DNA of 64,000 nt from an uncultured Christensenella sp. (GCA_910579525.1 CAJTUK010000003.1:62001-126000), one strand, 5' to 3'; positions 17,547 through 26,611 are shown, counted from the stretch's first letter. Made by a program: numbers and translations. The notes: generated by a model from the letters alone, not told the origin.

Positions 17547-19122
17547 TAATAGGGTAGTGCAAGAACGTCCTGTCTTATACCGACCGAATATGACGGCGGT
17601 AACGGCAAAGGAAAAGGTAACCTATTATGCTCGTGTAAGTACAGAAAACGATGAGCAAGAAGATTCCTATGAGCGCCAGAGAGAACACTTTGAAGAAAAG
17701 ATAATGGCTAATCCAAAGTGGGAGTATGTGCCTGGGTATGCTGATTGGGGTGTGACAGGTACAAAGGCGGAGGCAAGGAAGAACTTCATGCGCATGATAG
17801 AGGACTGCCGAGCTGGAAAGATTAACCGCATACTCGTCAAATCCATATCAAGATTCGCGCGAAATACTGTTGATACCTTAATGTATATCCGTGAGCTGAG
17901 GGAGATGGGAATTAGTGTGTTCTTTGAAACACAGAATATCGATACTATGTCAGCAAGCGGTGATGTGCTGATAACCATATTGGCTGCGATGGCAGAGCAA
18001 GAAAGCCGAACCATGTCAACCAACATCAAGTGGGCATATCAAAAAAGGTTCAAAGACGGTCAGGTATTAATCAATCCTGCTACCCTTGGGTACAAGAAGG
18101 ACGGCGATGAATATGAAATCGTTGAGGAAGAAGCCGAAATCATAAGAATGGTATTTCGCAACTATCTCGCTGGGGATTCCGTCAGACAGATTGCAGATGC
18201 CCTGAATGCAGAGGGATATATGACAAGGAAAGGAAATGGGTTCAAGCCGAACTCAATCCTTAATATCCTCGCAAATGAAAAATATACAGGGAATGCAATA
18301 CTTGGAAAAACATTCAAACCTGACGTGCTGTCCAAGCATAGGGTAAAGAATGAAGGGCAAGCACCCAGCTACTATGTGGAAAACAGCCATCCAGCAATTA
18401 TCAGTCAGGAACTGTTTGATATGGTGCAAGCCGAAAAGGAAAGACGCAAAAACCTCCGCTCAACTGCAAAAACGGGCAGAGGCAAATACAGCAGAAAGTA
18501 TGTGCTGAGCGGATTGCTGGTCTGCACAAACTGCGGTGCAAAGTTCAGGCGAAACGGACGAACCGTGGCATCTGGGGAATTTATTCCGACATGGGTCTGC
18601 ATAACACATCAGAAAGACCACCAAGCATGCAGAATGCGACCGCTGAAAGAGAAAGACATCTATGCGGCCTATGAACGAGCGGTTAAACGGCTGCTCGGCG
18701 AAACCGATGACTTAATGGAAATCGTAAAACAAGCGACCCTTGAAAGTATGAATATTGAAAAGCCCGAAGACATTGAGGAAATCCGATCCGCTCTGATGCA
18801 AGCGAGAAAGGCGGTGCTGGATTTATTTAAAGCCAAAAGGGATGGCGATGTGAGTATGGAAGAGTACGAAGCAAAATATGCGGAGTACAGCCAGCGGATA
18901 GCTGAACTTGAAGAAAGAGAGAAAAATGTGCATGCGCATAATCTGCAATGCCAGCTTGCGCAGAAAAGACTGCAAGAAGCCTATGAGTTAATCGACGATG
19001 CCAAAGCGAATTGCACCGATAAAGACGTGATGCGGAAACTGCTTGATGCAATTAAGGTCATAGACAAGCACGAATTGGAGTTCCAATTCAATTGCGGTAT
19101 AGACATAAGGGAAACCGTTTAG
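17536..19122 (+). CDS. Large serine recombinase 2
   Basis: A 528-residue protein with catalytic Ser in YYARVST (about residue 35), SISRFARN, a recombinase domain, and a zinc ribbon (about residues 328-370: LVCTNCGAKF and WVCITH.KDHQACR). A long coiled-coil tail follows. It is only distantly similar to recombinase 1, so the pair is not a recent duplication. A GGAGGT precedes the start inside recombinase 1. Tandem, co-translated serine recombinases are seen in SCC-type and some clostridial elements; whether both are needed is unknown. Confidence 0.95.
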   Translation: MAINNRVVQERPVLYRPNMTAVTAKEKVTYYARVSTENDEQEDSYERQREHFEEKIMANPKWEYVPGYADWGVTGTKAEARKNFMRMIEDCRAGKINRILVKSISRFARNTVDTLMYIRELREMGISVFFETQNIDTMSASGDVLITILAAMAEQESRTMSTNIKWAYQKRFKDGQVLINPATLGYKKDGDEYEIVEEEAEIIRMVFRNYLAGDSVRQIADALNAEGYMTRKGNGFKPNSILNILANEKYTGNAILGKTFKPDVLSKHRVKNEGQAPSYYVENSHPAIISQELFDMVQAEKERRKNLRSTAKTGRGKYSRKYVLSGLLVCTNCGAKFRRNGRTVASGEFIPTWVCITHQKDHQACRMRPLKEKDIYAAYERAVKRLLGETDDLMEIVKQATLESMNIEKPEDIEEIRSALMQARKAVLDLFKAKRDGDVSMEEYEAKYAEYSQRIAELEEREKNVHAHNLQCQLAQKRLQEAYELIDDAKANCTDKDVMRKLLDAIKVIDKHELEFQFNCGIDIRETV

Positions 19123-19128
19123 TGAATA

Positions 19129-19164
19129 GCCGAGTGGGGTTATATATAAATGATACCACTCGGC
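19129..19164 (+). other. Perfect 9-bp inverted repeat after recombinase 2
   Basis: GCCGAGTGG (19129-19137) and CCACTCGGC (19156-19164) are perfectly complementary with an 18-base spacer and no T tract. It could be a weak terminator or a recombinase-related site; the sequence does not decide. Confidence 0.4.
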
Positions 19165-19174
19165 GTTTGTATAC

Positions 19175-19204
19175 TTGACAGATGTACTGATTAGGTGGTA
19201 GAAA
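19175..19204 (+). promoter_or_regulatory. Predicted promoter of 19232 gene
   Basis: TTGACA (19175-19180) is followed after 18 bases by TAGAAA (19199-19204), and a GGAGGT ribosome binding site lies before the ATG at 19232. The -35 is perfect, the -10 weak. Confidence 0.5.
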
Positions 19205-19231
19205 GAAAAAAACTGCCTTAATGGAGGTCTT

Positions 19232-20248
19232 ATGTCGGCAGCGGAAATTGTTCAAATAATTATTGGCGCATTATCATTAGTAGCAACGATTGCGGTGTCA
19301 TTTTTAATCTATTGGTTTCAGCATCGACACGAATTAGAGCTGGAAAGGGCGGAGCAAAAGAAACAAGATGAAATATTGGAACAGGAAGCCCACGAATTTC
19401 TAATCAAAAATGAAGCGGAAAGAGAGTATCTTCCGTGGTGTATAATCGCAACGAATTTGCACAGGCACGAAAAGCACGCTCGTAAAATTTATACAAATTT
19501 TTGTGCATGCTCAGATAAACTCCAAAAGAAAATATTAGAGGTGGCTGAATTTACACTAACACCGATTGATGGGACAAGCTGGGTCGATGATAGCTTTAAA
19601 CTGCTGGAAGAGTGTATAGACAAGTTTAAACTTGGTCAGCAACCGTTCCTCTATGACGGCGCAAAGTATTTCCATCGAGCTTTTGATAACTACAGGAAGT
19701 TGCATTTTAATGAATATGAAAGCGATGGTTTTCAAACGATATATAAGCTATCACCAATAGTCGCGTTATTCGATGAACATATTGATGGCATCAGATTGAG
19801 TAGTTATATTGAGCAGTACTTTGATTATATACTCAACCGTAATCACGAGAATGTGGAGAACGATAACCCTATACCGCCAGTTGATTATGTATGGAACAGC
19901 AAAGGTTTAGGCTATGCAAATGAAGATGTGGTTTGTTATTGGGTAATGCTGCTGGTTCATAATTTTGTGGTTAACATACATAATCGGTTTTTTGGTTGCT
20001 ATTTTGAGAGCGAAATCAGCAATAACAGCACAGGAGCATATGCAGAAACCTATGAAGATTATTATTATAGTACCTTATATTGGATGTATTTCACATTCAA
20101 AAAAGCCATAGATGATGCGTTGAAAGGTGAATCTAAAAAAGTAAGAACCAAGAAAGTTAAAAATACAAAAGCAAAAAAGGAAAAAACTAAAGCATCAAAA
20201 GCCAAAAAGGATAAGAAAAAATCGAAAAAAGGGGTTGACAAATCCTAA
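19232..20248 (+). CDS. Membrane-anchored protein of unknown function
   Basis: The 338-residue product has one N-terminal transmembrane helix (about residues 4-27). A charged linker (HRHELELERAEQKKQDEILE) leads into a large cytoplasmic helical domain rich in aromatic residues. An extreme Lys/Ala/Thr tail follows (about 30 residues of KKVKNTKAKKEKTKASKAKK-like sequence). I recognise no family. It starts a three-gene same-strand group with a nucleotidyltransferase-like gene and a coiled-coil protein, which suggests a membrane effector or sensor; this is inference only. The basic tail may bind nucleic acid or membrane. Confidence 0.6.
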   Translation: MSAAEIVQIIIGALSLVATIAVSFLIYWFQHRHELELERAEQKKQDEILEQEAHEFLIKNEAEREYLPWCIIATNLHRHEKHARKIYTNFCACSDKLQKKILEVAEFTLTPIDGTSWVDDSFKLLEECIDKFKLGQQPFLYDGAKYFHRAFDNYRKLHFNEYESDGFQTIYKLSPIVALFDEHIDGIRLSSYIEQYFDYILNRNHENVENDNPIPPVDYVWNSKGLGYANEDVVCYWVMLLVHNFVVNIHNRFFGCYFESEISNNSTGAYAETYEDYYYSTLYWMYFTFKKAIDDALKGESKKVRTKKVKNTKAKKEKTKASKAKKDKKKSKKGVDKS

Positions 20249-20262
20249 AATTATGATATACT
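20235..20262 (+). promoter_or_regulatory. Strong extended -10 promoter of nucleotidyltransferase-like gene
   Basis: TTGACA (20235-20240), a 16-base spacer, and TATACT (20257-20262) preceded by TG one base upstream (extended -10). It lies across the end of the previous gene, so the next gene can be expressed alone. Confidence 0.75.
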
Positions 20263-20317
20263 ACAACGATTTGGCGCAGAAGCGTGAAATGGAGGCATGG
20301 GCGAGAAGGAGAATTAT

Positions 20318-21010
20318 ATGTTTGAGTACGTTACAAAAGCAGAGTACAAACCAGTTAAACAGGAACTTGAGAAAATTATTGCGCAAGTTCAAACCGTAAT
20401 GCGTAAGAAGTACGAAACGACCTTTCAATTCAGCTTGATAGGTAGCGGTAAACGGCATCTTGTAACACGAGTTGTCGGCGGAAACAGCGGATATGATTTT
20501 GATTATAATTTAATCATCACAGCACCTAAATCGGGTTACCATTATAAAGCAGATGTCGTTAAACAGCAGTTTATGGATGCCTGTAGAACCGTACTGAAAA
20601 ATACGAAGTATAAAGACCCGCAAGATTCCACATCGGCAATTACAATTAAAGTTGTGGACAGGCAAAAAAGTCGAATAGAGCATAGTTGCGATTTTGCAAT
20701 AATTTATTACGACAGAAACCGTGCTGAAAACGGATATTATTATTTGAAACATGATAAAAGGCAAGATAATTATGACTTTGTGTTTAGGAATCTGAGCCGT
20801 GACGTCGATGCGAAAGTGGAAGAAATAATAGAATATTCTAACGGTTGGAATGAGATAAGGGATGAATACTTAAAATTAAAGAATTCAAATCGTGATAATA
20901 ATAAACATTCATTTTCGCTGTATCTCGAGGCCGTCAATAACGTTTACAATCGTTTGCCAGATGAAGATGATTATTATGACGATGATGACGATGATTATTA
21001 TTATGATTGA
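20318..21010 (+). CDS. Putative nucleotidyltransferase
   Basis: The 230-residue protein is best started at the ATG at 20318, which has AAGGAGA seven bases upstream. Residues 38-66 (FSLIGSGKRHLVTR, then GYDFDYNLII) carry the GSG loop and D-x-D of the polymerase-beta nucleotidyltransferase fold. A third acidic residue is at about Asp125 in HSCDFAIIYYD. This is the layout of CD-NTases, OAS-like enzymes and MNT toxins; the exact group cannot be decided. The C-terminus ends in a run of Asp and Tyr (EDDYYDDDDDDYYYD). The neighbouring proteins hint at a defence or signalling cassette. Confidence 0.6.
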   Translation: MFEYVTKAEYKPVKQELEKIIAQVQTVMRKKYETTFQFSLIGSGKRHLVTRVVGGNSGYDFDYNLIITAPKSGYHYKADVVKQQFMDACRTVLKNTKYKDPQDSTSAITIKVVDRQKSRIEHSCDFAIIYYDRNRAENGYYYLKHDKRQDNYDFVFRNLSRDVDAKVEEIIEYSNGWNEIRDEYLKLKNSNRDNNKHSFSLYLEAVNNVYNRLPDEDDYYDDDDDDYYYD

Positions 21011-21029
21011 TTCCTAAGGAAGGGATAAA

Positions 21030-22418
21030 ATGAAAGTATTATCAACCAAGCTCGAGCTTATAAAAGAGTTCGGCGAAGAGGAAATGAACTCGGTCATCAT
21101 ACGATGGCTGAAGGGGAACGAGCCATGCAAGGCAATCGGAACGGAATATGAGAACACCGCCGATAAAAGTGCGGTTCATCTGAAAGACGGATACTGCCAA
21201 ATCGACTCGTTCAAAACTGAGAACGGTCGAGGGGTGTTCAGCTTATTCAAATTTGAGCAAACCTATTACGAACAGCTATGGATAACGGAGATTATCCTCA
21301 AAGCCACGGATGCGGAAAGGACATTGTATATCCACGTTGAATGTAACGGCGACACGACGCGGTTCGAAAAAGTACCGATTATCAGAACGGACATCATCAG
21401 AGCGTTTGTCAATAGCAAATACATAGCTCCGACAGCAATACCGATTTCAAGCCAGCCAGTATATACGACTGAGGATATGAAAGACATCCTTGTTGATGCC
21501 GCAAACGGCAACTACAACCTATCAATGCCGCTGGTGTTCGCAACCAAGATATTTGATAGTGCAGGCTACGAAATAGACATTGATAACCTCGCTCGGCGGC
21601 TTGCTGGTATGGCGTATATCGTAGCAGAGAACGAAGATGGATATGCTCGAAGTCTGAAAGAAAAGACCAACGGAAGTAATCCATACAACGGACATGTGGC
21701 GATATACTACCCAGGCAGAGGAAAGTCGAAAACCCTTACGCCACGAAGTGCGCTCGGCTGGGGAACGCTGGATAAAATGATACTAAACGAAGTCGCTCAG
21801 TATATGACAGCGCAAGTGGATGCGGAAGCACCAACGTGGAAAGAGCTACATGTCGAGCGAATGACGGATGAAGTAAAAGTAAAAAGTGAACTATTAGATG
21901 AATTCGATGCGGAAAATGGGTCTCTTGAAGAACGACTGAAAAATGCGCATCAAAGAATCCAAACAATGCAGGCACGAATTGAGATGTTAGAGCAGGGTCA
22001 GCGGAACGGCGACGGCGGCGGTCTACTGAACATAACTGATAAAAAAGAGTTTTATGATTATGAACAATACGACTTAATAATGACAATACTCACCAATGCC
22101 TTACAGAATTATACGAGCGATACGAGAGCGTATGAGTTGCTGTCGGCAATAATAGAGAAGAATCCAATCAAGGGTTACGGCAAAGAAATCTTTGAACGGA
22201 TAAAGCAGATATTCGCAAAGGGCGAGGGCATAGGAAATAAGGAATTCGCAGAACTGAAAGAGCTTGGGTTCGAAGTGGTAAGTGAGAAGAACCACTACAA
22301 GATTGTGTTCAAAGGCGATGAGCGATATTGGTTTTCTATATCAAAAACTCCAAGCGATGCACGCAGCGGAAAAAACCTTGCGTCGGATATCGTCAAAAAG
22401 CTATCAATATATAAGTAA
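21030..22418 (+). CDS. Coiled-coil protein with HicA-like C-terminus, unknown function
   Basis: A 462-residue protein. The N-terminal 240 residues are an alpha/beta domain that I do not recognise. Residues 285-330 form a coiled coil (ENGSLEERLKNAHQRIQTMQ). After a Gly-rich hinge and a helical domain, the last 65 residues (ELKELGFEVVSEKNHYKIVF, then YWFSISKTPSDARSG) resemble the short alpha/beta fold of HicA-like or dsRBD-like proteins. AAGGAAGGG precedes the ATG 20 bases after the NTase gene, so they probably share a transcript. A terminator follows. Confidence 0.55.
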   Translation: MKVLSTKLELIKEFGEEEMNSVIIRWLKGNEPCKAIGTEYENTADKSAVHLKDGYCQIDSFKTENGRGVFSLFKFEQTYYEQLWITEIILKATDAERTLYIHVECNGDTTRFEKVPIIRTDIIRAFVNSKYIAPTAIPISSQPVYTTEDMKDILVDAANGNYNLSMPLVFATKIFDSAGYEIDIDNLARRLAGMAYIVAENEDGYARSLKEKTNGSNPYNGHVAIYYPGRGKSKTLTPRSALGWGTLDKMILNEVAQYMTAQVDAEAPTWKELHVERMTDEVKVKSELLDEFDAENGSLEERLKNAHQRIQTMQARIEMLEQGQRNGDGGGLLNITDKKEFYDYEQYDLIMTILTNALQNYTSDTRAYELLSAIIEKNPIKGYGKEIFERIKQIFAKGEGIGNKEFAELKELGFEVVSEKNHYKIVFKGDERYWFSISKTPSDARSGKNLASDIVKKLSIYK

Positions 22419-22420
22419 AT

Positions 22421-22461
22421 AAAAGGGTCATCACTCAATAATGGGTGATGACCTTTTTTTG
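22421..22461 (+). terminator. Terminator of the NTase cassette
   Basis: GGTCATCAC (22426-22434) pairs with GTGATGACC (22445-22453), followed by a run of seven T. It closes the three-gene group. Confidence 0.85.
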
Positions 22462-22466
22462 TTTTT

Positions 22467-22610
22467 AAGGTTGCAATCAACAATTTTTAGATTGCGAAAA
22501 TCAAAAAATCGTTGCAATCTTAATGTGCCGTAAAAATGCCGTTTTCGCCAAGAAAAAGGCTAAGGAACGGCTTTTTTACATAAGTACAGTCTGCAAGGTT
22601 GCAAGAATAC
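22467..22610. repeat. TTGCAA-type repeat motifs, left cluster
   Basis: AAGGTTGCAATC (22467), CGTTGCAATCTT (22510) and GCAAGGTTGCAAGAATAC (22593) repeat the core GGTTGCAA. The same core returns at 30.3 and 32.2 kb. A related GCAAGAATACG occurs at 23090. They may be iterons or binding sites for an element protein. Confidence 0.5.
22532..22577. terminator. Bidirectional terminator near XRE gene
   Basis: GCCGTT and AACGGC pair, with an inner GCC/GGC. The structure is flanked by AAAAA on the left and TTTTTT on the right, so it can work in either direction; it would end the leftward XRE transcript. Confidence 0.6.
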
Positions 22611-22627
22611 GGTGTGTGTACTTTCCG

Positions 22628-22954
22628 CTATTTCATTTGCTTAACCAAGGCTACTAACACGGTTTGACTGTCTGCCGAAAGACTTTTCATCTGCGAAACG
22701 ACTTGTTCCATCTCAGCTGTGCGCTCTGCGTCCGTGTCAAAGAACTCCCACAGCTGAATGCCGAGGGCGTCGCAGAGGCAACACAGCGTTTGGAAACTCG
22801 GCATAGTCTTCCGTCTACGTGCTTGATAGAGGGAAGAAATGCTTGTTTCAGCCATAAAACTCAGATGATTAAACGAAATGCCTTTCTGTTCGAGTAAGGC
22901 ATCAAGCCGCTTAAAGAACTGAGCAGACGTCCAAAAGTTTGCGTTGCTTTCCAT
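22628..22954 (-). CDS. XRE-family transcriptional regulator
   Basis: The 108-residue protein is read leftward. The helix-turn-helix (about residues 15-70) shows the pattern KRLDALLEQKGISFNHLSFM, then AETSISSLYQARRR and PSFQTLCCLCDALGI, typical of XRE/Cro repressors. The C-terminus is a short helical dimerisation tail. AAGGAGG lies before this ATG, three codons inside a GTG alternative. It is divergent from the ATPase-recombinase operon and probably represses it, as in a phage or plasmid switch. Confidence 0.88.
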   Translation of the reverse strand: MESNANFWTSAQFFKRLDALLEQKGISFNHLSFMAETSISSLYQARRRKTMPSFQTLCCLCDALGIQLWEFFDTDAERTAEMEQVVSQMKSLSADSQTVLVALVKQMK

Positions 22955-23179
22955 ATGTAACACCTCCTTCTTTAAAAAACTGCCACAATGGGAGAGTGGC
23001 TATACAGAATATGTAGACAAAAAAACAGTATTCGCCAACCGTTTTGGAGGTGTTTTTTATAAAAAAATTATACAAATGTCAGAAAATTAGCAAGAATACG
23101 AGTGTTTTTTTGACAAATGTATTCACGGGCAAAATTCGATTAATGTTAAAATATATTGAGGCTGAAAAATGGAGGTCGT
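22955..23179. promoter_or_regulatory. Divergent control region between XRE gene and RepA-like operon
   Basis: The AT-rich region holds a perfect TTGACA at 23110-23115 on the plus strand, without an ideal -10 at normal spacing (TAAAAT at 23147 is too far). Two AGGAGGTG/GGAGGTG stretches are present. Operators are not obvious. A promoter for the rightward operon is likely here. Confidence 0.4.
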
Positions 23180-24169
23180 ATGAGCGGCGAAAAGCAACCT
23201 TATTCAGTTAAATATTACAGGGGAGTAACGGCCAAAAAGGTTGAGTGGTTGTGGTATCCGTATATTCCTTACGGCAAGATTACCATCATACAAGGCGACC
23301 CTGGTGAGGGTAAGTCCACTGTTGCGATTAACTTGGCGTCCATTATTTCAAATGGGGAAGCCTTGCCGCTGGAAAAAGAAAAGACCGCCCCGAAAGCGGT
23401 CGTCTATCAGAATAGTGAAGACGGGAAGGAAGACACTATTGTGCCTCGCTTGATGGCATGCGGTGCGGACTTGGGTAAAGTTGCATACATAGAAGAAAAC
23501 GATACAGCGTTGGAACTCGGTGATGAGCGGCTGGAAAAGGTTCTTGATGAAACAGGTGCAAGGGTTTTGATACTCGATCCTGTACAGGCTTATTGGGGCG
23601 CAACCACCGATATGAACAGAGCCGGGGCAGTTCGTCCGATTATGAATCAGCTTGCTCGAATGGCGCAACAGAAGAAGTGCGCAATCATAATGATAGGACA
23701 CATGACGAAGGGCAATGGAAAAGGTTTATATCGTGGACTCGGGTCAATAGATATTGCTGCTGCCGCTCGTAGTGTGTTGCTGGTGTCGAGGATGAAGAAC
23801 CAGTCCGAAATGCGCGTACTTGCTCACGTAAAAAGCAATCTTGCGCCGATAGGTGATTCGATATTGTTTTCAGTTGACGGGAAGTCATCAATATCATGGC
23901 TAAGGAAAAGCAAACTGACTGCTGAGCAAATATTGGACGAAGCCTACGAAGAATCAAGCAGTAAGTTAGACCGTGCAGTGGCAATTATAAAAGCTTGCAT
24001 GAAGGACGGTGAATGTTCTGCCAATGAGGTGCTTCGGCAATGCGAAGACCAAGGCATAGCAAAACGCACGGTGAATGAAGCGAAAGCAAGGCTTAATATA
24101 GATTCAGTAAAAAGGAAAGGCGGCTGGTATTGGGTGCCGGGTGAAGATAGTGAGGAAGATGTTGATTGA
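23180..24169 (+). CDS. RepA-like hexameric ATPase / helicase
   Basis: The product has 329 residues; GGAGGT before the ATG at 23180 decides the start over a TTG at 23156. Residues 39-47 are the Walker A motif (GDPGEGKST), and a Walker B strand (VLILDPVQAYWG) is near residue 130. The IIMIGHMTKGNGKGLYRGLGSIDIAAAAR part is the RecA/RepA sensor region. The C-terminal third is a winged-helix-like domain (CSANEVLRQCEDQGIAKRTV). This family includes plasmid and phage replicative helicases; it probably drives element replication. Confidence 0.85.
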   Translation: MSGEKQPYSVKYYRGVTAKKVEWLWYPYIPYGKITIIQGDPGEGKSTVAINLASIISNGEALPLEKEKTAPKAVVYQNSEDGKEDTIVPRLMACGADLGKVAYIEENDTALELGDERLEKVLDETGARVLILDPVQAYWGATTDMNRAGAVRPIMNQLARMAQQKKCAIIMIGHMTKGNGKGLYRGLGSIDIAAAARSVLLVSRMKNQSEMRVLAHVKSNLAPIGDSILFSVDGKSSISWLRKSKLTAEQILDEAYEESSSKLDRAVAIIKACMKDGECSANEVLRQCEDQGIAKRTVNEAKARLNIDSVKRKGGWYWVPGEDSEEDVD

Positions 24170-24183
24170 AAACGGAGGTATGA

Positions 24184-26019
24184 ATGGCAGAAAACGTGAG
24201 CCGTGAACAGATAAGGCAAGCATATAAAATCAGCGACAACGATGCGCCGACGAAGATGATTCCTGCGACAAAGAAAATCAACATCAATGAGGATGGTCGA
24301 CCGCTCAAGGTATGCGCATATTGCCGAGTATCGACAGGAAACGATGAACAGCTGTCGTCTTTTGTCTTACAGCAAGAACACTATTCACATCTTGCAAAAT
24401 CGCATAAGAATTGGGACTTAAAGCGAGTCTATGCCGATGAGGGAATCTCGGGTACATCTCTTAAACATAGAGATAGTTTCAATGAGATGATAGCCGCTTG
24501 CCGCCGTGGAGAATATGACCTTATCGTAACAAAGAGCGTGTCAAGATTTGCAAGGAACGTAGTTGACTGCATAGCTCTTGCGCGTGAACTTAAAAACCTA
24601 AATCCTCCCGTCGGTATTTTATTTGAAACCGATTCAATTTACACGTTGTCTGAAGAATCGGAATTGAAACTGACACTCTTTGCAAGTATAGCTCAAGCGG
24701 AGTCGGAAAAGAAAAGCGAAAGTATGAATTGGTCGCTGAACGAGCGGTTCAAACACAATAAACTTTTGACTCCCGAGCTGTACGGTTATAGGCGACCGAG
24801 AGATTTATCGGGGCATTATATAAAGTACGGTATCTTGGAAATCGAAGAATCGGAAGCGGTTGTTATCCGTTTTATATTCGATGCGTTCTTGGCAGGTTTT
24901 ACATTAGAACGCATAGCAGAATTGCTGACGGAAATGAATGTAAAAACCAAACTCGGTAATACAAATTGGAATGCTGGTTCGCTTGCATATATAGTTAGGA
25001 ATGAGCGGTATTGCGGTAGTGTGCTGACATGGAAAACTTTCACAGCAGACATTTTCGAGCATAAAAAGAAAAAGAACCGTAAAAACCGTGACCAATATTA
25101 TTATTCAGACCATCATCCTGCAATAATTTCAGTAGAGGTGTTCGAAGCGGCACAATCGCTGATATACAATCGGCGTCATGGTATGCGTGGTGGGTTGCAT
25201 ATAATGCAAGTCATTGATGAGGGGGTTTTTCAAGGATATGTGCCTATCAACCACCATTGGGCAAACGACGATCCTAATGCATACTACAACGCATCGGATA
25301 GCGTCGATGGACGCAAAATCGAAAGAAGAATTCGAAGGTCGGCTTTTAGTGCTTTTGACTTAACGGGATACCAAGTAGTCCGGGGGCAATTTTTAACCGC
25401 CCGTTCCGAACTGCCGTGTATGACGATTTCCAATGAGAAAATAATGTTCAACACAGCATGCGGAAAAAAGTTACAGGACTATTCGTATATACAATTATTA
25501 TTGCATCCGACCGAAAGGAAAATGGCTATACGCCCGTGTGAGAGAGATGATGCATTCTGCATATCTTGGCGCAAGCAAAAAACGGGTCAACCGATATTAA
25601 TAAAAACGCTTTCATGTCCATTTTTTATTAAGGCGCTTATGCAGATAATGGACTGGAATCCCGAATTCAATTATAGGATTTTGGGAACGTGGATAGAGAA
25701 AGGCACAGACTGCATAATGACTTTCAATCTGACGAAAGCGATGCCGATAGCTGAAATAATAAACGAAGAAGAACGGGAGTCCATACGGAAACGGCGAATG
25801 GCAGTATGCCCCGAAGAGTGGGAAGAATCGTTTGGCGATGAATTCTATGAATTCAGTATGGACAATGAATTATATTATTTGAAATCTGTTCCGAATTTGC
25901 AGAGCGGAATCAAATGTAGGGACGTAGAGGGACAGCAGCAATTATCGCTGTTGTCGCATGCGGAGGTGTTAGAAAGTGCGGCAAAAATTAAAATGGGAGT
26001 AACGGGTGCTGATGAGTAA
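24184..26019 (+). CDS. Large serine recombinase 3 with a replaced C-terminus
   Basis: A 611-residue protein. A 35-residue leader precedes the resolvase domain, with the catalytic Ser in YCRVST (about residue 45) and SVSRFARN. A recombinase domain follows to about residue 330. The zinc ribbon with paired cysteines is absent. Instead residues 390-530 form a separate domain starting FDLTGYQVVRGQF and including IQLLLHPTERKMAIRPCE and FNYRILGTW. A CPEEWEESFG segment lies near the end. The same domain makes up the next small protein and, more divergently, the two after it. It lies 14 bases after the RepA-like gene, so it is in one operon. Confidence 0.92.
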   Translation: MAENVSREQIRQAYKISDNDAPTKMIPATKKININEDGRPLKVCAYCRVSTGNDEQLSSFVLQQEHYSHLAKSHKNWDLKRVYADEGISGTSLKHRDSFNEMIAACRRGEYDLIVTKSVSRFARNVVDCIALARELKNLNPPVGILFETDSIYTLSEESELKLTLFASIAQAESEKKSESMNWSLNERFKHNKLLTPELYGYRRPRDLSGHYIKYGILEIEESEAVVIRFIFDAFLAGFTLERIAELLTEMNVKTKLGNTNWNAGSLAYIVRNERYCGSVLTWKTFTADIFEHKKKKNRKNRDQYYYSDHHPAIISVEVFEAAQSLIYNRRHGMRGGLHIMQVIDEGVFQGYVPINHHWANDDPNAYYNASDSVDGRKIERRIRRSAFSAFDLTGYQVVRGQFLTARSELPCMTISNEKIMFNTACGKKLQDYSYIQLLLHPTERKMAIRPCERDDAFCISWRKQKTGQPILIKTLSCPFFIKALMQIMDWNPEFNYRILGTWIEKGTDCIMTFNLTKAMPIAEIINEEERESIRKRRMAVCPEEWEESFGDEFYEFSMDNELYYLKSVPNLQSGIKCRDVEGQQQLSLLSHAEVLESAAKIKMGVTGADE

Positions 26020-26611
26020 AAAAGCTGAGTACATTGAAGAGTTGATAGAAGGTGAAGAAACCGAAACGGTCAACCTCGCAGGGTTTCAAGTTGCGAAGGC
26101 GGAATTGTTTGCGCATACGAGAGAGCCAGCTATTACGGTATGGGATAACAAGATAAAGTTCAATATGGCTTGTCTTCGTCGTTTCCCCGGCGTGACACAC
26201 ATTCAGCTTCTAATCCATCCCGATGAAAAGCGGCTAATTGTTCGCCCGTGTAATGCCGACGCACCCGACTCGTTAAGATGGGCAAGCGGTGGCGGCGAAA
26301 AGGAAATCAAAACCAGGGATATGATATGCCAGATATTTGCCGCAAAGTTATTCGAGCTGATGAGCTGGGATAAGCAATATAGATACAAGATGCTGGGTAA
26401 GCCTGCCGTTTGCAATAACGAGGCTCTGTATCTGTTCAAGCTGACAGACTTTGAATTATTTGTAGGAATGGGAACTAAAAGGAAAAGGTCGTACCTGCCA
26501 GCAGATTGGAGAGATTGCTTCGGCGTTCCCGTGGAACAGCACGAAGAACAATACAAGATTGACTTGGCAGAGGGGTATGTCTCAACAAATAGTGTAGGAG
26601 AAATAAAATAA
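26012..26611 (+). CDS. Recombinase 3 accessory paralogue A
   Basis: This 199-residue protein starts inside the end of recombinase 3 (a GTG at 26006 is an alternative). Residues 20-155 align with the recombinase C-terminal domain: VNLAGFQVAKAELF against FDLTGYQVVRGQFL, IQLLIHPDEKRLIVRPC against IQLLLHPTERKMAIRPC, and YRYKMLGK against FNYRILGT. Even the later PADWRDCFG matches PEEWEESFG. It has no catalytic domain. It may bind DNA or the recombinase as a directionality or regulatory factor; that is inference. Confidence 0.7.
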   Translation: MSKKAEYIEELIEGEETETVNLAGFQVAKAELFAHTREPAITVWDNKIKFNMACLRRFPGVTHIQLLIHPDEKRLIVRPCNADAPDSLRWASGGGEKEIKTRDMICQIFAAKLFELMSWDKQYRYKMLGKPAVCNNEALYLFKLTDFELFVGMGTKRKRSYLPADWRDCFGVPVEQHEEQYKIDLAEGYVSTNSVGEIK

